A stretch of DNA of 64,000 nucleotides, taken from NCBI GenBank assembly GCA_903918315.1, contig CAIXEA010000010.1:1-64000 (forward strand). Direction: 5' to 3'. The notes beneath the pieces were generated by a model. It searched no databases, had not been told where the DNA came from, and saw only the letters and a program-made list of their open reading frames with translations. Of the stretch, positions 8,915 through 19,512 are shown one piece after another (position 1 is the stretch's first letter; every line of letters begins with the position of its first letter). The translations under genes were made by a program, and so were the position numbers. The DNA is from an uncultured Acetobacteraceae bacterium (GTDB taxonomy: Bacteria > Pseudomonadota > Alphaproteobacteria > Acetobacterales > Acetobacteraceae).

Positions 8915-10090
8915 ATGACGTTACCGACAGCGCCCGTCCCCATGACCACCACCGAACTGCTGGCCCGGCTGGTCGCCTTCGACACGACCAGCCGCAACGC
9001 CAACCTGCCGCTGATCGGCTTTGTCCGGTCCTATCTGGACTCGCATGGCGTGCCCTATCGGGTCAGCTACGATCCAACCGGGCAGAAAGCGAACATCCAC
9101 GCCATTATTGGCCCGCAGGAAGCGGGCGGCATGGCGCTGTCCGGCCATGTCGACACGGTCCCCGTGGACGGTCAGGACTGGAGCAGCGATCCTTTCACCT
9201 TGCGCGCGCAGGACGGCAAGCTGTTCGCGCGCGGGGCCTGCGACATGAAGGGATTCGTGGCCTCCTGCCTTGCCGCGGTGCCGCATTTCCAGGCGCGCGC
9301 GTATAAGCGCCCTCTGCACCTGTTCATCAGCTATGACGAAGAGGTCGGTTTCGGCGGTGCCAGGCGGTTGATTCAGGACCTGACGGAGTCTGGCCTGAAG
9401 CCCGCATTGTGTGTCGTGGGGGAGCCGTCGGGCATGAAGCCGGTTCTGGCGCACAAGGGGAAGGTCAATCTCCATGTGACCGTCAAAGGCCGCCCGGGTC
9501 ATTCATCCGAACCGGGCAAGGGCGTCAACGCCATCTACGCCGCCGCCGCCGCTATCGGCTGGGTGCGGGCCGAGGCGGACCGGTTGGCGGCCGAAGGCCC
9601 GTTCGAGGACGGATTTGACCCGCCGCATACCACGATCCATGTCGGCACGGTCGAGGGCGGATCGATCCTCAACATCATCCCCGAACAGGCCGCCTTCACC
9701 ATGGAATGGCGGAACATCCCCGGTGACGATCCGATGCGTCATGTCGCCCGCCTCCAGGCCCATGTCGCGGCCACCATCGAGCCGGCGATGAGGGCGATCG
9801 ATCCCAGCTGTGGCTTCAGCTACGAGATCGCGCTCGATATGCCGGAAATGGGACTGCCGGCGGATCATGAACTGGCCTCGGTGGTGAAGCAGGTCACCGG
9901 GTCGAATAGCACCGGTAAGGTCAGCTACGGCACCGAGGGCGGTTTCTACCAGAACGCCGGTATTCCTTCGATCGTCTGCGGGCCGGGTCACATCGCCCAG
10001 GCGCATCAGCCCGACGAATGGATCGCGCAAAGCGAGCTCGATTCCTGCGACGCCTTCATCCGCCGGCTGGCCGATCGGCTGTTGGCCTGA
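8915..10090 (+). CDS. argE: Acetylornithine deacetylase (M20 family)
   Basis: Predicted to hydrolyse N-acetylornithine to ornithine in arginine synthesis. The 391-aa zinc peptidase-fold protein shows the M20A metal and catalytic signatures in order: SGHVDTVPVDG, ARGACDMKG, SYDEEVGFGG with the catalytic Glu, and VVGEPSGMKP. The dimerisation domain and a C-terminal GPGHIAQAHQPDEW His ligand motif follow. Start 8915 gives a standard N-terminus; ATG 8942 is an alternative. Many bacteria use ArgJ instead of ArgE, so activity on another N-acyl amino acid cannot be excluded. The next gene, also a deacylase, starts 14 nt downstream. Confidence 0.85.
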   Translation: MTLPTAPVPMTTTELLARLVAFDTTSRNANLPLIGFVRSYLDSHGVPYRVSYDPTGQKANIHAIIGPQEAGGMALSGHVDTVPVDGQDWSSDPFTLRAQDGKLFARGACDMKGFVASCLAAVPHFQARAYKRPLHLFISYDEEVGFGGARRLIQDLTESGLKPALCVVGEPSGMKPVLAHKGKVNLHVTVKGRPGHSSEPGKGVNAIYAAAAAIGWVRAEADRLAAEGPFEDGFDPPHTTIHVGTVEGGSILNIIPEQAAFTMEWRNIPGDDPMRHVARLQAHVAATIEPAMRAIDPSCGFSYEIALDMPEMGLPADHELASVVKQVTGSNSTGKVSYGTEGGFYQNAGIPSIVCGPGHIAQAHQPDEWIAQSELDSCDAFIRRLADRLLA

Positions 10091-10104
10091 GACGCGCGGG
10101 AAGC

Positions 10105-11112
10105 ATGGGCCAGAAATCCCCGCACCATCCGTTGCCGGAATTCGAGGTTCGCCTCAGCGCGCCCGATCTGTGGGATTGGCGGGCTGGCAACACCGGCATC
10201 CCCGGTGTCACGACGTTCGAGTCCGGCAAACCTGGCCCCCATGTGGCGCTGTTCGCGATCACGCATGGCAATGAAATTGCCGGTGCCATCGCCTTGGACC
10301 ACCTGCTGCGTACCGGGTTGCGCCCGGCGATCGGACGCCTCACCTTCGCGTTCGGCAATCTGGCCGCCTATGACCGTTTCGACCCCGCTCGTCCGACCGC
10401 GTCGCGCTTTGTCGATGAAGACCTCAATCGGGTCTGGGATCCCAGCGTGCTGGACGGGCCGCGCCATTCCATCGAGTTATCCCGCGCCCGTGAATTGCGG
10501 CCGTTGGTTGATACGTTGGATGTGCTTCTGGATCTGCATTCGATGCTTTGGGATGCGGATCCGCTGACCTTGTGCGGGGAGACGGCGGCCGGCCGCGCCA
10601 TGGCCCTGGGCATTGGCACCCCGCGGCTGGTCGTCGCCGATTCAGGGCATGCCAATGGCCGGCGCATGATCGACTACACCCGCTTCATGGCCCCAGGGGC
10701 AACCAGCAGCGCCAATCTGATCGAGGCTGGGCAACATTGGCGGCCCGCTACGGTCAGGACGGCGCTGGAATGTATCGGCGGCCTCCTGCGTTGGGTCGGG
10801 ATGCTTGGGCCGGATGCCGATATCCCGGTAGCGGTCCAGGAGCCGCAGCGCGTGGCGGAGGTCACCAGGGTCGTGACCGCGGCCACCAGCCAGTTCGCCT
10901 TCGTGCAGCCCTGGCGCGGTGGCGATATTGTTCCAACCCGCAACACGCTGCTGGCCCTGGACGGGGAAACCGAGATCCGGACCCCGCATGATGATTGCCT
11001 GCTGGTCATGCCGAGCTTACGCCCCGGGCGCGGCCACACCGCGGTGCGGCTCGGCCGCTTCGTGGATGGTCGCGGTCAGACACCGCTTTTCAAGGCCCCT
11101 CAATCACCCTAG
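10105..11112 (+). CDS. Succinylglutamate desuccinylase/aspartoacylase family protein
   Basis: A 335-aa zinc carboxypeptidase-fold deacylase. The metal motif HGNE appears in FAITHGNEIAGA (roughly residues 50-60), with the third ligand in LLDLHSM (about residue 150). RFVDEDLNRVWDP is the substrate Arg/Asn region typical of AstE/AspA proteins. Substrate is probably an N-acyl amino acid or a similar amide. It follows the argE-like gene by 14 nt and precedes an MFS carrier by 33 nt. The three may form a uptake-and-deacylation unit, which is an inference from spacing. Confidence 0.85.
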   Translation: MGQKSPHHPLPEFEVRLSAPDLWDWRAGNTGIPGVTTFESGKPGPHVALFAITHGNEIAGAIALDHLLRTGLRPAIGRLTFAFGNLAAYDRFDPARPTASRFVDEDLNRVWDPSVLDGPRHSIELSRARELRPLVDTLDVLLDLHSMLWDADPLTLCGETAAGRAMALGIGTPRLVVADSGHANGRRMIDYTRFMAPGATSSANLIEAGQHWRPATVRTALECIGGLLRWVGMLGPDADIPVAVQEPQRVAEVTRVVTAATSQFAFVQPWRGGDIVPTRNTLLALDGETEIRTPHDDCLLVMPSLRPGRGHTAVRLGRFVDGRGQTPLFKAPQSP

Positions 11113-11145
11113 GCTTCCCGGTAACGAAAACCAGGGGGCAAACCG

Positions 11146-12444
11146 ATGGATGCCGCAACCGAGAAGTCGGCCATGCGCAAAGTATATATGCGCCTGCTGC
11201 CGTTAACGATGCTGTTATACTTCCTGTGTTATATCGACCGCATCAATGTCGGCTTCGCGGCGTTGACCATGAACAAGGACATCGGCCTCGATGCCTGGAC
11301 CTTCGGCTTGTCGTCCAGCGCGTTCTATCTCGGCTATGTTCTCTTCGAGGTGCCCAGTAACCTCGTCATGGAGAAAGTGGGCGCCCGGCTCTGGCTGGCA
11401 CGGATCATGGTGACCTGGGGTCTCGCCTCCGGTGCGACGTCATTGGTCATCGGGCCGAACACCTATCTGCTGGTCCGCTTTCTTCTGGGGGTCGGGGAGG
11501 CCGGTTTGTTCCCCGGGGTCATCCTCCTGTTCACCTATTGGTTCCCGGACAAGCATCGTGGCCGCATCTCTGGCTTTTTCACCCTGGCACTGCCGGTCTC
11601 GGTGGCCTTGGGTGGACCGATCTCAACGGCGATTCTGGGCATGGATGGGGTCTTGGGCCTGAAGGGCTGGCAGTGGGTGTATGTCCTGGAGGCTGTCCCA
11701 ACCGTCATCGTCGGCTTCGCGCTGCTGTGGATGATGACCGATAGTCCGGCTCAGGCCCGTTTCCTGAATGAACGGGAACGCGCCTGGCTCGTCGGCACGC
11801 TGCAAAGTGAACGCCGGGCGATCGAGGCCGGTGGCAAGTACAGCATCATGCAGGCCATGATGAATCCCAAAATCCTGCTCCTGTCGTTGAACTACCTTGG
11901 GATCGTCACCGCGAGCCTGGGGCTTCTGATGTTCATCCCACAGATCATCAAGTCGCTCGGCACGTCGAATATGGGCGTCGGCTATGCCACGAGCCTGGCC
12001 TATGTCTGCGGTGCGGTCGCCATGTCGCTGTTTGGCTGGCTGTCTGATCGATGGGGTGACCGCCGCTGGCTGCTCTGCCTGTCCTGCGTCATAGCCACCG
12101 TCGGCTTGCTGATCGCCGGTGCCACGATGGGGAGTTGGTGGTCGTTGGCGGGCATGTGCCTCGCGGCGGCGGGTTTCTATGGCACCAAGGGCCCATTCTG
12201 GGCGATGCCGCCGATGATGCTGACCGGGGCGGCAGCGGCCGGTGGCATCGGGTTCATCAACGCCTTCGGCAATATCGGGGGCGCGGTCGGCCCGGCGGTC
12301 GTTGGCTGGTTGAAGGATTCGACCGGCAGCTATTCCGGCGGGCTCTATGGTCTCGCCGCGTTTACCGCGATCAGCGCGCTGATCGCGGCGGCCTGGCTGC
12401 ACATCCCTCGCCGGGTGGGGGCGGCCGTGGTTCCCGCCGAATAG
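11146..12444 (+). CDS. MFS transporter, anion:cation symporter family
   Basis: A 432-aa, 12-segment major facilitator of the ACS type. The N-terminus has LLYFLCYIDRINVGFAAL, the hallmark of the phthalate/tartrate/hexuronate permease group. FEVPSNLVMEKVGARLWLARIM and LLGVGEAGLFPGVILLFTYWFP follow. These carriers import organic anions with protons. A GGGGG stretch lies before the ATG. It follows the two deacylase genes and ends 3 nt from the convergent SDR stop. The substrate is not predictable from sequence. Confidence 0.88.
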   Translation: MDAATEKSAMRKVYMRLLPLTMLLYFLCYIDRINVGFAALTMNKDIGLDAWTFGLSSSAFYLGYVLFEVPSNLVMEKVGARLWLARIMVTWGLASGATSLVIGPNTYLLVRFLLGVGEAGLFPGVILLFTYWFPDKHRGRISGFFTLALPVSVALGGPISTAILGMDGVLGLKGWQWVYVLEAVPTVIVGFALLWMMTDSPAQARFLNERERAWLVGTLQSERRAIEAGGKYSIMQAMMNPKILLLSLNYLGIVTASLGLLMFIPQIIKSLGTSNMGVGYATSLAYVCGAVAMSLFGWLSDRWGDRRWLLCLSCVIATVGLLIAGATMGSWWSLAGMCLAAAGFYGTKGPFWAMPPMMLTGAAAAGGIGFINAFGNIGGAVGPAVVGWLKDSTGSYSGGLYGLAAFTAISALIAAAWLHIPRRVGAAVVPAE

Positions 12445-12447
12445 GTC

Positions 12448-13203
12448 TTACAATGCCGCCGTTAGTCCCCCGTCCGCCACCAATACCTGACCGGTGACGT
12501 AGGACGCGGCGGCCGAAGCCAGAAAGACCGCCGGCCCGGCAATCTCGGCCGGATCACCCCAGCGCCCCATGGGGGTGCGCCCGGCGATCCAGTCTTTGAA
12601 TTTCGGGTCCTGATAGAGAACATCCGTGGCATCGGTGGGGACGAAGCCCGGTGCGATGGCGTTGACCGTCACCCCGTGTGGCGCCAACTCAATCGCCAAG
12701 GCGCGCACCAGCCCGTGCAACCCGGCCTTGGCGGTGATGTAACCCGGCAAGGTCGGGCGGGCGACGATGCCTAAAATCGAGGAAATCATGATGATCCGCC
12801 CGCTCCTGGCCGGGACCATCAGGCGTGCGGCCTCTCGCGACATGCGGAAATAGGCCGACAGGTTGGAGTCGATCACCGTGCTCCAATCCGCGTCCGTCGT
12901 CTCCAGCAGTGGCTTGCGCGGGATCACCCCGGCGTTGTTCACGAGGATATCAAGCCGTCCGTGTTCGGCGGTGATGCGGGCAAAGGCATCGCGCATGGCG
13001 TCCGCATCGGACACATCGAAGGCCAGAACCCCGGCAGCACCGGGCAGGGCCGCTGCACGTTCCGCCAGCAAAGCGGTGTCGCGGCCGTGCAGGAGGACCC
13101 GCGCGCCGGCGGCGGCGAGGCCTTGCGCCACGCCCCAGCCAAGACCGCGCGAACTGCCGGTGACCAGCGCCAGACGGCCGGTCAGGTCAAATGAAGTCTG
13201 CAT
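12448..13203 (-). CDS. SDR oxidoreductase (gluconate 5-dehydrogenase-like)
   Basis: A 251-aa classical short-chain dehydrogenase. The Rossmann motif is TGSSRGLGWG, with NNAG in ILVNNAGVIPR. The catalytic Ser is in IIMISSILG and the YxxxK motif in PGYITAKAG. The tail VTGQVLVADGGLT is typical of IdnO/Gno-like polyol and sugar acid dehydrogenases. It is convergent with the MFS gene and divergent from the VOC gene, so it is probably a single-gene unit. Confidence 0.87.
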   Translation of the reverse strand: MQTSFDLTGRLALVTGSSRGLGWGVAQGLAAAGARVLLHGRDTALLAERAAALPGAAGVLAFDVSDADAMRDAFARITAEHGRLDILVNNAGVIPRKPLLETTDADWSTVIDSNLSAYFRMSREAARLMVPARSGRIIMISSILGIVARPTLPGYITAKAGLHGLVRALAIELAPHGVTVNAIAPGFVPTDATDVLYQDPKFKDWIAGRTPMGRWGDPAEIAGPAVFLASAAASYVTGQVLVADGGLTAAL

Positions 13204-13314
13204 GCGAAAGTCCTGGCCGGATGATCCGGCGAAGTCAACGCGCCGTTAATCCCCGGTTCCCCAAATCGGGGAAATCCGCTACGTGCGGCTATCCATCCCC
13301 GGAGGGCCTCACGC

Positions 13315-13716
13315 ATGCGCTTCACCATCGACCGCATCGACCATATCGTGCTGAACGTGAAGGACGTGGAGATCGCCGCGGCCTGGTATCAGCGCGTCCT
13401 CGGCATGGAGCGGGAGGACTTTGGACCCAAGCAGCGCACAGCGCTGAAGTTCGGCGGCCAGAAGATCAACCTCCGCCCGGCGGGGACGCCGATCTCAGAA
13501 TGGCCGACAGGGGCGGTGGATGACGCCGGAGCCGGGGATTTCTGCTTCATCACCGCCGTGCCGCCGGATGAGGTCGTCGCCCATCTGCATGACTGCGGCG
13601 TTATGATCCTGCAAGGCCCGACGGAGCGGGCCGGCGCGCTCGGCCCCATCATGTCGGTCTATTGCCGCGATCCCGACGGGAACCTGGTTGAGATCGCCTC
13701 CTATCAGTCGCGCTGA
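13315..13716 (+). CDS. VOC/glyoxalase-family protein
   Basis: The 133-aa product has the vicinal oxygen chelate fold: IDHIVLNVKDVEIAAAWYQRVLGME at the N-terminus and YCRDPDGNLVEIASY at the C-terminus, supplying metal-ligand His/Glu positions. The substrate is unknown. GGAGG stands ten bases before the ATG. Its stop is immediately followed by the ATG of the VUT transporter, so it appears to be the first gene of the queuosine operon. A direct role in that pathway is not known. Confidence 0.85.
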   Translation: MRFTIDRIDHIVLNVKDVEIAAAWYQRVLGMEREDFGPKQRTALKFGGQKINLRPAGTPISEWPTGAVDDAGAGDFCFITAVPPDEVVAHLHDCGVMILQGPTERAGALGPIMSVYCRDPDGNLVEIASYQSR

Positions 13717-14259
13717 ATGACCCGCACGACCCGCCTCGGCCTCGCGGCCTTTGCCGCTTTCCTGGCCTGCATTCCGTTCGCCAACTGGATGATTGGCCAT
13801 ATCGGCACGGTGTGCGTGCCCAATGGACCCTGCCTGTTGCCGGTCGCTCCCGGGCTGATGGCCCCATCGGGCGTCGTGACCGTGGGCGTGGCGCTGGTGT
13901 TGCGGGATGTGGTGCAGCGCTGCCTCGGATTGCGCGCGGGCCTGGTGGCCATCGCCATCGGCACGGCCCTGTCGGCCGCTGTCGCGCCGGGTGCGTTGGT
14001 CCTGGCATCCGGCGTGGCGTTCGCGCTCAGTGAACTCGCCGATTGCGCCGTCTACACGCCTTTGCAGCAGCGCCGCCTTCTGCTGGCGGTCGTCGCCTCA
14101 TCCTGCGTCGGATTGGTCGTGGATTCCGTGGTCTTCCTGACCCTGGCCTTCGGCAGCCTGGAGTTCCTGGCAGGCCAGATCGTCGGCAAGCTTTGGGCGG
14201 TGCTGTTCGCGGTGCCGCTGGTGCGTCTGTTGCGCCGCCTGGCGCCGACGCCGGCCTGA
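13717..14259 (+). CDS. VUT-family transporter (queuosine precursor type)
   Basis: A 180-aa integral membrane protein with about six hydrophobic segments. Features typical of the YhhQ/VUT family are GPCLLPVAPGLMAPSGVVTVGVALVLRDVVQR, ELADCAVYTPL and VDSVVFLTLAFGS. Family members import 7-deazaguanine precursors such as preQ0 or preQ1. Placement directly before queA, tgt, queF and queG supports that role here. It abuts the VOC stop and sits 7 nt before queA. Confidence 0.85.
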   Translation: MTRTTRLGLAAFAAFLACIPFANWMIGHIGTVCVPNGPCLLPVAPGLMAPSGVVTVGVALVLRDVVQRCLGLRAGLVAIAIGTALSAAVAPGALVLASGVAFALSELADCAVYTPLQQRRLLLAVVASSCVGLVVDSVVFLTLAFGSLEFLAGQIVGKLWAVLFAVPLVRLLRRLAPTPA

Positions 14260-14266
14260 GTTCCGG

Positions 14267-15306
14267 ATGGCAGTCAGCACCGCCGATTTCGATTTTGAGC
14301 TGCCCCCGGACCGGATCGCGCATCAACCCGCGCGCCCGCGCGATTCCGCGCGTCTGCTGCATGTCGCCCCGTCGGGATTGGCCGACCTGCATGTGTTCGA
14401 CCTCCCGGGGCGGCTACGGGCCGGGGATATTCTGGTGTCGAACAATACACGCGTTATCCCCGCGCAACTATCCGCCCGCCGCGGCGATGCGCGGATCGGC
14501 ATCACCCTTGATCAACCCCGCCCGGATGGCAGTTGGCATGCTCTGGCGCGCAATGCGCGCCGGCTGCGCGCAGGCGATGTCCTGACTTTCGAAGGATCGG
14601 ACGCACTGACCGCCGTGGTGCGGGCCCGGGATCCCGACGGCGGCGTCATCCTGGCGTTCAACCACGCCGGAGAGGCATTTTCCGCCGCTTTGCGCCAGGC
14701 CGGTGCGTTGGCGCTGCCGCCCTATATCGCGCGCCCGGCCGGTCCTTTGCCCAGCGATCAGCAGGATTACCAGACCATCTTCGCGCAGCAGGAAGGCGCG
14801 GTCGCCGCCCCCACCGCCGGCCTGCATTTCACCCCGTCCTTGCTCGCCGCCCTCGATGCCAGGGGGGTCAAGCGGGCCACGGTGACCTTGCATGTCGGTG
14901 CCGGCACCTTCCTGCCGATGCGCGATGACGATGTGTCCCGTCACACGATGCACAGCGAGCGTGGCGTGGTGACGGCGGACGCAGCGGTCGCGATCAATGC
15001 GGCCCGTCAGGCCGGCGGCCGTGTGATCGCCGTCGGCACAACCAGTCTCCGTCTGCTGGAAAGCGCGGTGACCGAGGATGGCATCGTCCAGCCCTTCGAC
15101 GGCGATACCGCGCTCTTTATCCTGCCGGGCTTTCGCTTCCGGGCGGTCGACCTGCTGATGACCAACTTCCATCTGCCGCGTTCGACGCTATTCATGCTGG
15201 TCTGCGCCTTCGCGGGCACGGATCGGATGCGCGCGGCCTATGCTCATGCGGTCGCCGCGGGCTACCGGTTCTACTCTTATGGCGACGCCAGTTTGTTCGA
15301 GCCGGC

Positions 15307-15310
<4 letters not shown>
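14267..15310 (+). CDS. queA: S-adenosylmethionine:tRNA ribosyltransferase-isomerase
   Basis: QueA transfers and isomerises the ribosyl moiety of SAM onto preQ1 at tRNA position 34, giving epoxyqueuosine. The 347-aa product has normal length. Family signatures include [52 protein letters not shown] and [20 protein letters not shown]. It overlaps tgt by 4 nt (ATGA), so translation is coupled. Confidence 0.96.
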
Positions 15311-16424
<1,114 letters not shown>

Positions 16425-16428
<4 letters not shown>

Positions 16429-16889
16429 CAACCAATCCCTATGCCGGCCTGACCCAGCTTGGCCAGCACACGACGGCGCCAGCCTCCCCGGATGTCGCGC
16501 TGCTCGAACGCGTGCCCAACCCGGCGGTCGGCAAGCACTATGTGGTTCGGTTCACCTGCCCGGAATTCACCTCCCTCTGCCCCCTGACCGGTCAGCCCGA
16601 CTTCGCGCATCTGGTGATCGACATCATCCCCCGCGACTGGATCGTGGAAAGCAAGTCGCTGAAGCTGTTTTTGGCCGCCTATCGCAACCACGGCGCCTTC
16701 CATGAGGCCTGCACGATGGAGATCGCGGACCGCCTGATCGCGCTGCTGGACCCGCTTTGGCTGCGGATTGGCGGTTATTGGTATCCGCGCGGCGGCATCC
16801 CGATCGACGTGTTCTGGCAGACCGGCGCCGCGCCCGACGGGGCCTGGATTCCACCGCAGGACGTGCCAGGCTACCGTGGCCGGGGGTAA
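16425..16889 (+). CDS. queF: NADPH-dependent 7-cyano-7-deazaguanine reductase, type I
   Basis: QueF reduces preQ0 to preQ1 with two NADPH. The 154-aa product is the single-domain type. The thioimide-forming nucleophile is Cys52 in [12 protein letters not shown], with Asp59 as the proton donor. The NADPH/preQ0 motif is ESKSLKL, followed by the typical NHGAFHE. A QueF acting just before Tgt indicates the cell makes or imports preQ0. queC, queD and queE are not in the window. Confidence 0.96.
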
Positions 16890-16892
16890 GGC

Positions 16893-17933
16893 TTGTCCGA
16901 CCCCCGCCCGCTGATCCGCGATCGGGCCTTGGCCCTCGGCTTCGACGCCATCGGCTTTGCCCCGGCGTCACTCGGGCCGGAGGCGCGGGACCGGTTGGGG
17001 GCCTTCATCGCCGCCGGACAGCATGGCGACATGGGGTGGCTGGCGGAGCGGGCCGAGCAGCGATCCCATCCCCAGGCATTATGGGCCGAGGCGCGCAGCG
17101 TGATCGCGCTCGGCCTGTCCTACGCGCCGGAGGAGGATCCTTTATCGTCCTTGGCCATGCCGGATCGGGGCACAATCTCGGTCTATGCGCGCAATCGGGA
17201 TTACCATGATCTGGTGAAGGGGAAACTCAAGCACCTCGCGCAGTTCGTGGTGTCGCGCTTTGGACCGGCCGTGAAGGTGTTCGTCGATACCGCGCCGGTG
17301 ATGGAGAAGCCATTGGCGGCGCAGGCCGGGCTGGGCTGGCAGGGCAAGCACACCAACCTGGTGTCCCGCCAGCACGGTTCCTGGCTGTTTCTCGGGGAGG
17401 TTTATACGACCCTGGAGATTCCCCCCGACACGCCGCATGCGGATCGTTGCGGGTCCTGTTCGCGCTGCCTGACGGCCTGCCCCACGGCGGCGTTTCCGGC
17501 GCCGTACCGGCTGGATGCGACGCGCTGCATCTCGTACCTGACGATTGAGCATAAGGGGTCAATCCCGGAGGACCTGCGTCCGTTGATGGGCAATCGGATA
17601 TATGGCTGTGACGATTGTCTGGCGGCATGCCCCTGGAACCGCTTCGCTGTGGTCTCGCCGCATGACGCGTTGCGGGGCCGGGCTGATTTGGCGGCGCCGT
17701 CCCTGGCCGATCTGGCGATGCTGGATGACTCCGGGTTTCGGGCGCGATTTTCAGGCTCCCCGATCAAACGGATTGGCCGGGGACGGTTTGTGCGGAATGT
17801 GTTGATAGCGGTGGGGAATTCAGGGGATCCGGGGCTGCTGCCGCTGGCGGAGGGGTTGGCGACGGACGCAGACCCTGTGGTGGCCGATGCGGCAGGCTGG
17901 GCTGTGTCGCGGTTGTTGAATTTGAATCCATAA
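16893..17933 (+). CDS. queG: Epoxyqueuosine reductase
   Basis: QueG reduces epoxyqueuosine in tRNA to queuosine using cobalamin and two 4Fe-4S clusters. The 346-aa protein shows the cluster motifs [16 protein letters not shown] and [14 protein letters not shown]. The N-terminal cobalamin-binding half includes [10 protein letters not shown] and [17 protein letters not shown]. Translation appears to start at a TTG at 16893, three bases past the queF stop, with AAGG just upstream; the nearest in-frame ATG would remove conserved sequence. It is the last gene of the operon. An AT-rich stretch without an obvious terminator follows. Confidence 0.94.
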   Translation: MSDPRPLIRDRALALGFDAIGFAPASLGPEARDRLGAFIAAGQHGDMGWLAERAEQRSHPQALWAEARSVIALGLSYAPEEDPLSSLAMPDRGTISVYARNRDYHDLVKGKLKHLAQFVVSRFGPAVKVFVDTAPVMEKPLAAQAGLGWQGKHTNLVSRQHGSWLFLGEVYTTLEIPPDTPHADRCGSCSRCLTACPTAAFPAPYRLDATRCISYLTIEHKGSIPEDLRPLMGNRIYGCDDCLAACPWNRFAVVSPHDALRGRADLAAPSLADLAMLDDSGFRARFSGSPIKRIGRGRFVRNVLIAVGNSGDPGLLPLAEGLATDADPVVADAAGWAVSRLLNLNP

Positions 17934-18028
17934 ATATTACGAATCATATATGTCATTGAACCATCTCTTGTCTTGAGCTGAATATTACGGTTTTCGTTTG
18001 ACGGTTAACAGCTTGGAAACTACCGATC

Positions 18029-18736
18029 ATGATCGTCTCCGCCCGTTATCTGCTTTCAGGGTGTTGCGCCCTGCTGTGGGCCGCTCCGGCCTTGGCTGTC
18101 GAACCCTATGCGACCAACATCGCGGTGCCGCTGCAATCCCTGCTACCGCCGCCGCCGGCCAAAGGTTCCCCCGCTGACATTGCGGATCTGCGCGCTGTTC
18201 TGGACGCGCAGTCGCACGCCAGCGCGGCCCGCAAGGCTCAGGCTCTGGCAGATTCGAAAGAGACAATGGACGTCATGTTCGGTCAGATACTGGGTGCGAA
18301 ATTTGTCCTGGCGGAGCTGCCGAAGACCAGCCTGCTGTTTGAGCGCATTGGCGCGAACGAGGATAAATGGGTCGATAGTGCCAAACCCGCCTTCGCCCGC
18401 CCGCGTCCGTGGATTGCGCATCCCGAGGTCCTGGCGGTTGCTAAACCGACCAAAAGCGGGTCGTACCCGTCTGGTCACGCCACACGCGTCGTTGCTGACG
18501 CCATCGTGCTCGCTGCCATGGTTCCCGAGAAGCAGAGCCAAATCTGGGCGCGTGCCGAGGATTACGGGACAAGCCGTGTCATCGGGGGGGCGCATTATCC
18601 CACCGACGTTCAGGCGGGATGGCTGACGGGTACCACGATGGCCGCATTGCTGTTTCAGCAGCCGGAGTTCCGGGCTGATTTCGAGGCTGCGAAAACGGAG
18701 TTACGCGCGCAACTCGGTATCGCACCGACGAATTGA
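18029..18736 (+). CDS. Class A non-specific acid phosphatase (PAP2 superfamily)
   Basis: A secreted 235-aa phosphatase with signal peptide YLLSGCCALLWAAPALA. It matches the class A signature completely: K-x6-RP in KPAFARPRP, PSGH in SYPSGHATR, and SR-x5-H-x3-D in SRVIGGAHYPTD. The second His is the expected nucleophile. It would release phosphate from organic esters in the periplasm. The AT-rich 95 nt upstream may hold its promoter. It is convergent with the TonB gene and shares a hairpin with it. A link to the outer-membrane receptor next door is possible but unproven. Confidence 0.92.
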   Translation: MIVSARYLLSGCCALLWAAPALAVEPYATNIAVPLQSLLPPPPAKGSPADIADLRAVLDAQSHASAARKAQALADSKETMDVMFGQILGAKFVLAELPKTSLLFERIGANEDKWVDSAKPAFARPRPWIAHPEVLAVAKPTKSGSYPSGHATRVVADAIVLAAMVPEKQSQIWARAEDYGTSRVIGGAHYPTDVQAGWLTGTTMAALLFQQPEFRADFEAAKTELRAQLGIAPTN

Positions 18737-18756
18737 TACCATTGTGTCCATCGGTG

Positions 18757-18784
18757 ACCGCGGCATCCTGGCTGATGCCGCGGT
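18757..18784. terminator. Hairpin terminator between phosphatase and tonB
   Basis: A perfect 11-bp stem (ACCGCGGCATC/GATGCCGCGGT) with loop CTGGCT. It is followed on the plus strand by TATCTATTTTC, which makes a plausible rho-independent terminator for the phosphatase gene. The right arm touches the tonB stop, so it could also end that transcript. Confidence 0.75.
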
Positions 18785-19512
18785 TATCTATTTTCAAGGA
18801 AATTGATTGTCGTGCTGCCGGAAAACATCCCATCCGGCGGTGGGCCTGGCGTGGCTGCGCGTACCATCCGCAACGCCGCGGAATCGAGCGCGTCGTTCCC
18901 TGATGAACGGATAACCGATATATTCATCATTTCGCCATTCGGGCCGATGCTAAAGGCCACGCCGACGGAACCGACCCCAACGGCTGGCGTTCGATGATTA
19001 CGGATTTCCTGCAAAACCTTCGACGCATAGGTCGCACGGGCCTGGGTGCGAGCGGCCTCCGCCTCGGGCGTACCGGTGGTGTTGGTCTCTGTCACCGGTT
19101 GCGGTGGTGGATTGATCGGCTTGGGGTGGGTCGGCTTCGGTTTAGGGGGGGCGGTCCAGACTGGGGCGTCCTTGACCTCGCGCTTCGGGGGATCCGGCAG
19201 CGGGGGAGGTGGAGGCTCCGGCGGTGGTGCGGGGGGCGGTGGTTCCGGCACTGGCACCGGCGTGTCCAGTGGCGGCACCGGGAGTGATTCGGGCTCGGGT
19301 GCAGGCGGTTCAGGCGGTTGTTCAGCGGCTGGGGTACCTTGCGCGATTGTGATTTCGACACCATCTGCCGGTGAGGATAGGTCCGACTTGCCCAATGTGG
19401 CCACCATCGCGGCGCCGATATGCACGCCGATAATCACAGCCAGGGCCCCCGGGCGCAACCAGGCCGGCCGAATGCCGGGTTGGTTGTCGCGCCCTCCGAT
19501 CGCTAGGGTCAT
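18784..19512 (-). CDS. tonB: Energy transducer TonB
   Basis: TonB links the ExbB-ExbD motor to outer-membrane receptors. The 242-aa protein has one N-terminal membrane anchor (ALAVIIGVHIGAAMVATLG, about residues 23-42). A long Pro-rich periplasmic spacer of about 80 residues follows. The C-terminal TonB domain contains GVAFSIGPNGEMMNISVIRSSG and ALRMVRAATPGPPPDGM. It overlaps exbD by 4 nt (ATGA). It is the last gene of the exbB-exbD-tonB unit and probably serves the adjacent receptor. Confidence 0.9.
   Translation of the reverse strand: MTLAIGGRDNQPGIRPAWLRPGALAVIIGVHIGAAMVATLGKSDLSSPADGVEITIAQGTPAAEQPPEPPAPEPESLPVPPLDTPVPVPEPPPPAPPPEPPPPPLPDPPKREVKDAPVWTAPPKPKPTHPKPINPPPQPVTETNTTGTPEAEAARTQARATYASKVLQEIRNHRTPAVGVGSVGVAFSIGPNGEMMNISVIRSSGNDALDSAALRMVRAATPGPPPDGMFSGSTTINFLENR

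Noticed and set aside
17934-18028. Pho box upstream of the acid phosphatase
   Set aside because: Two TGTC-like half sites (TGTCAT and TGTCTT) are present but not 11 bp apart as a Pho box requires.
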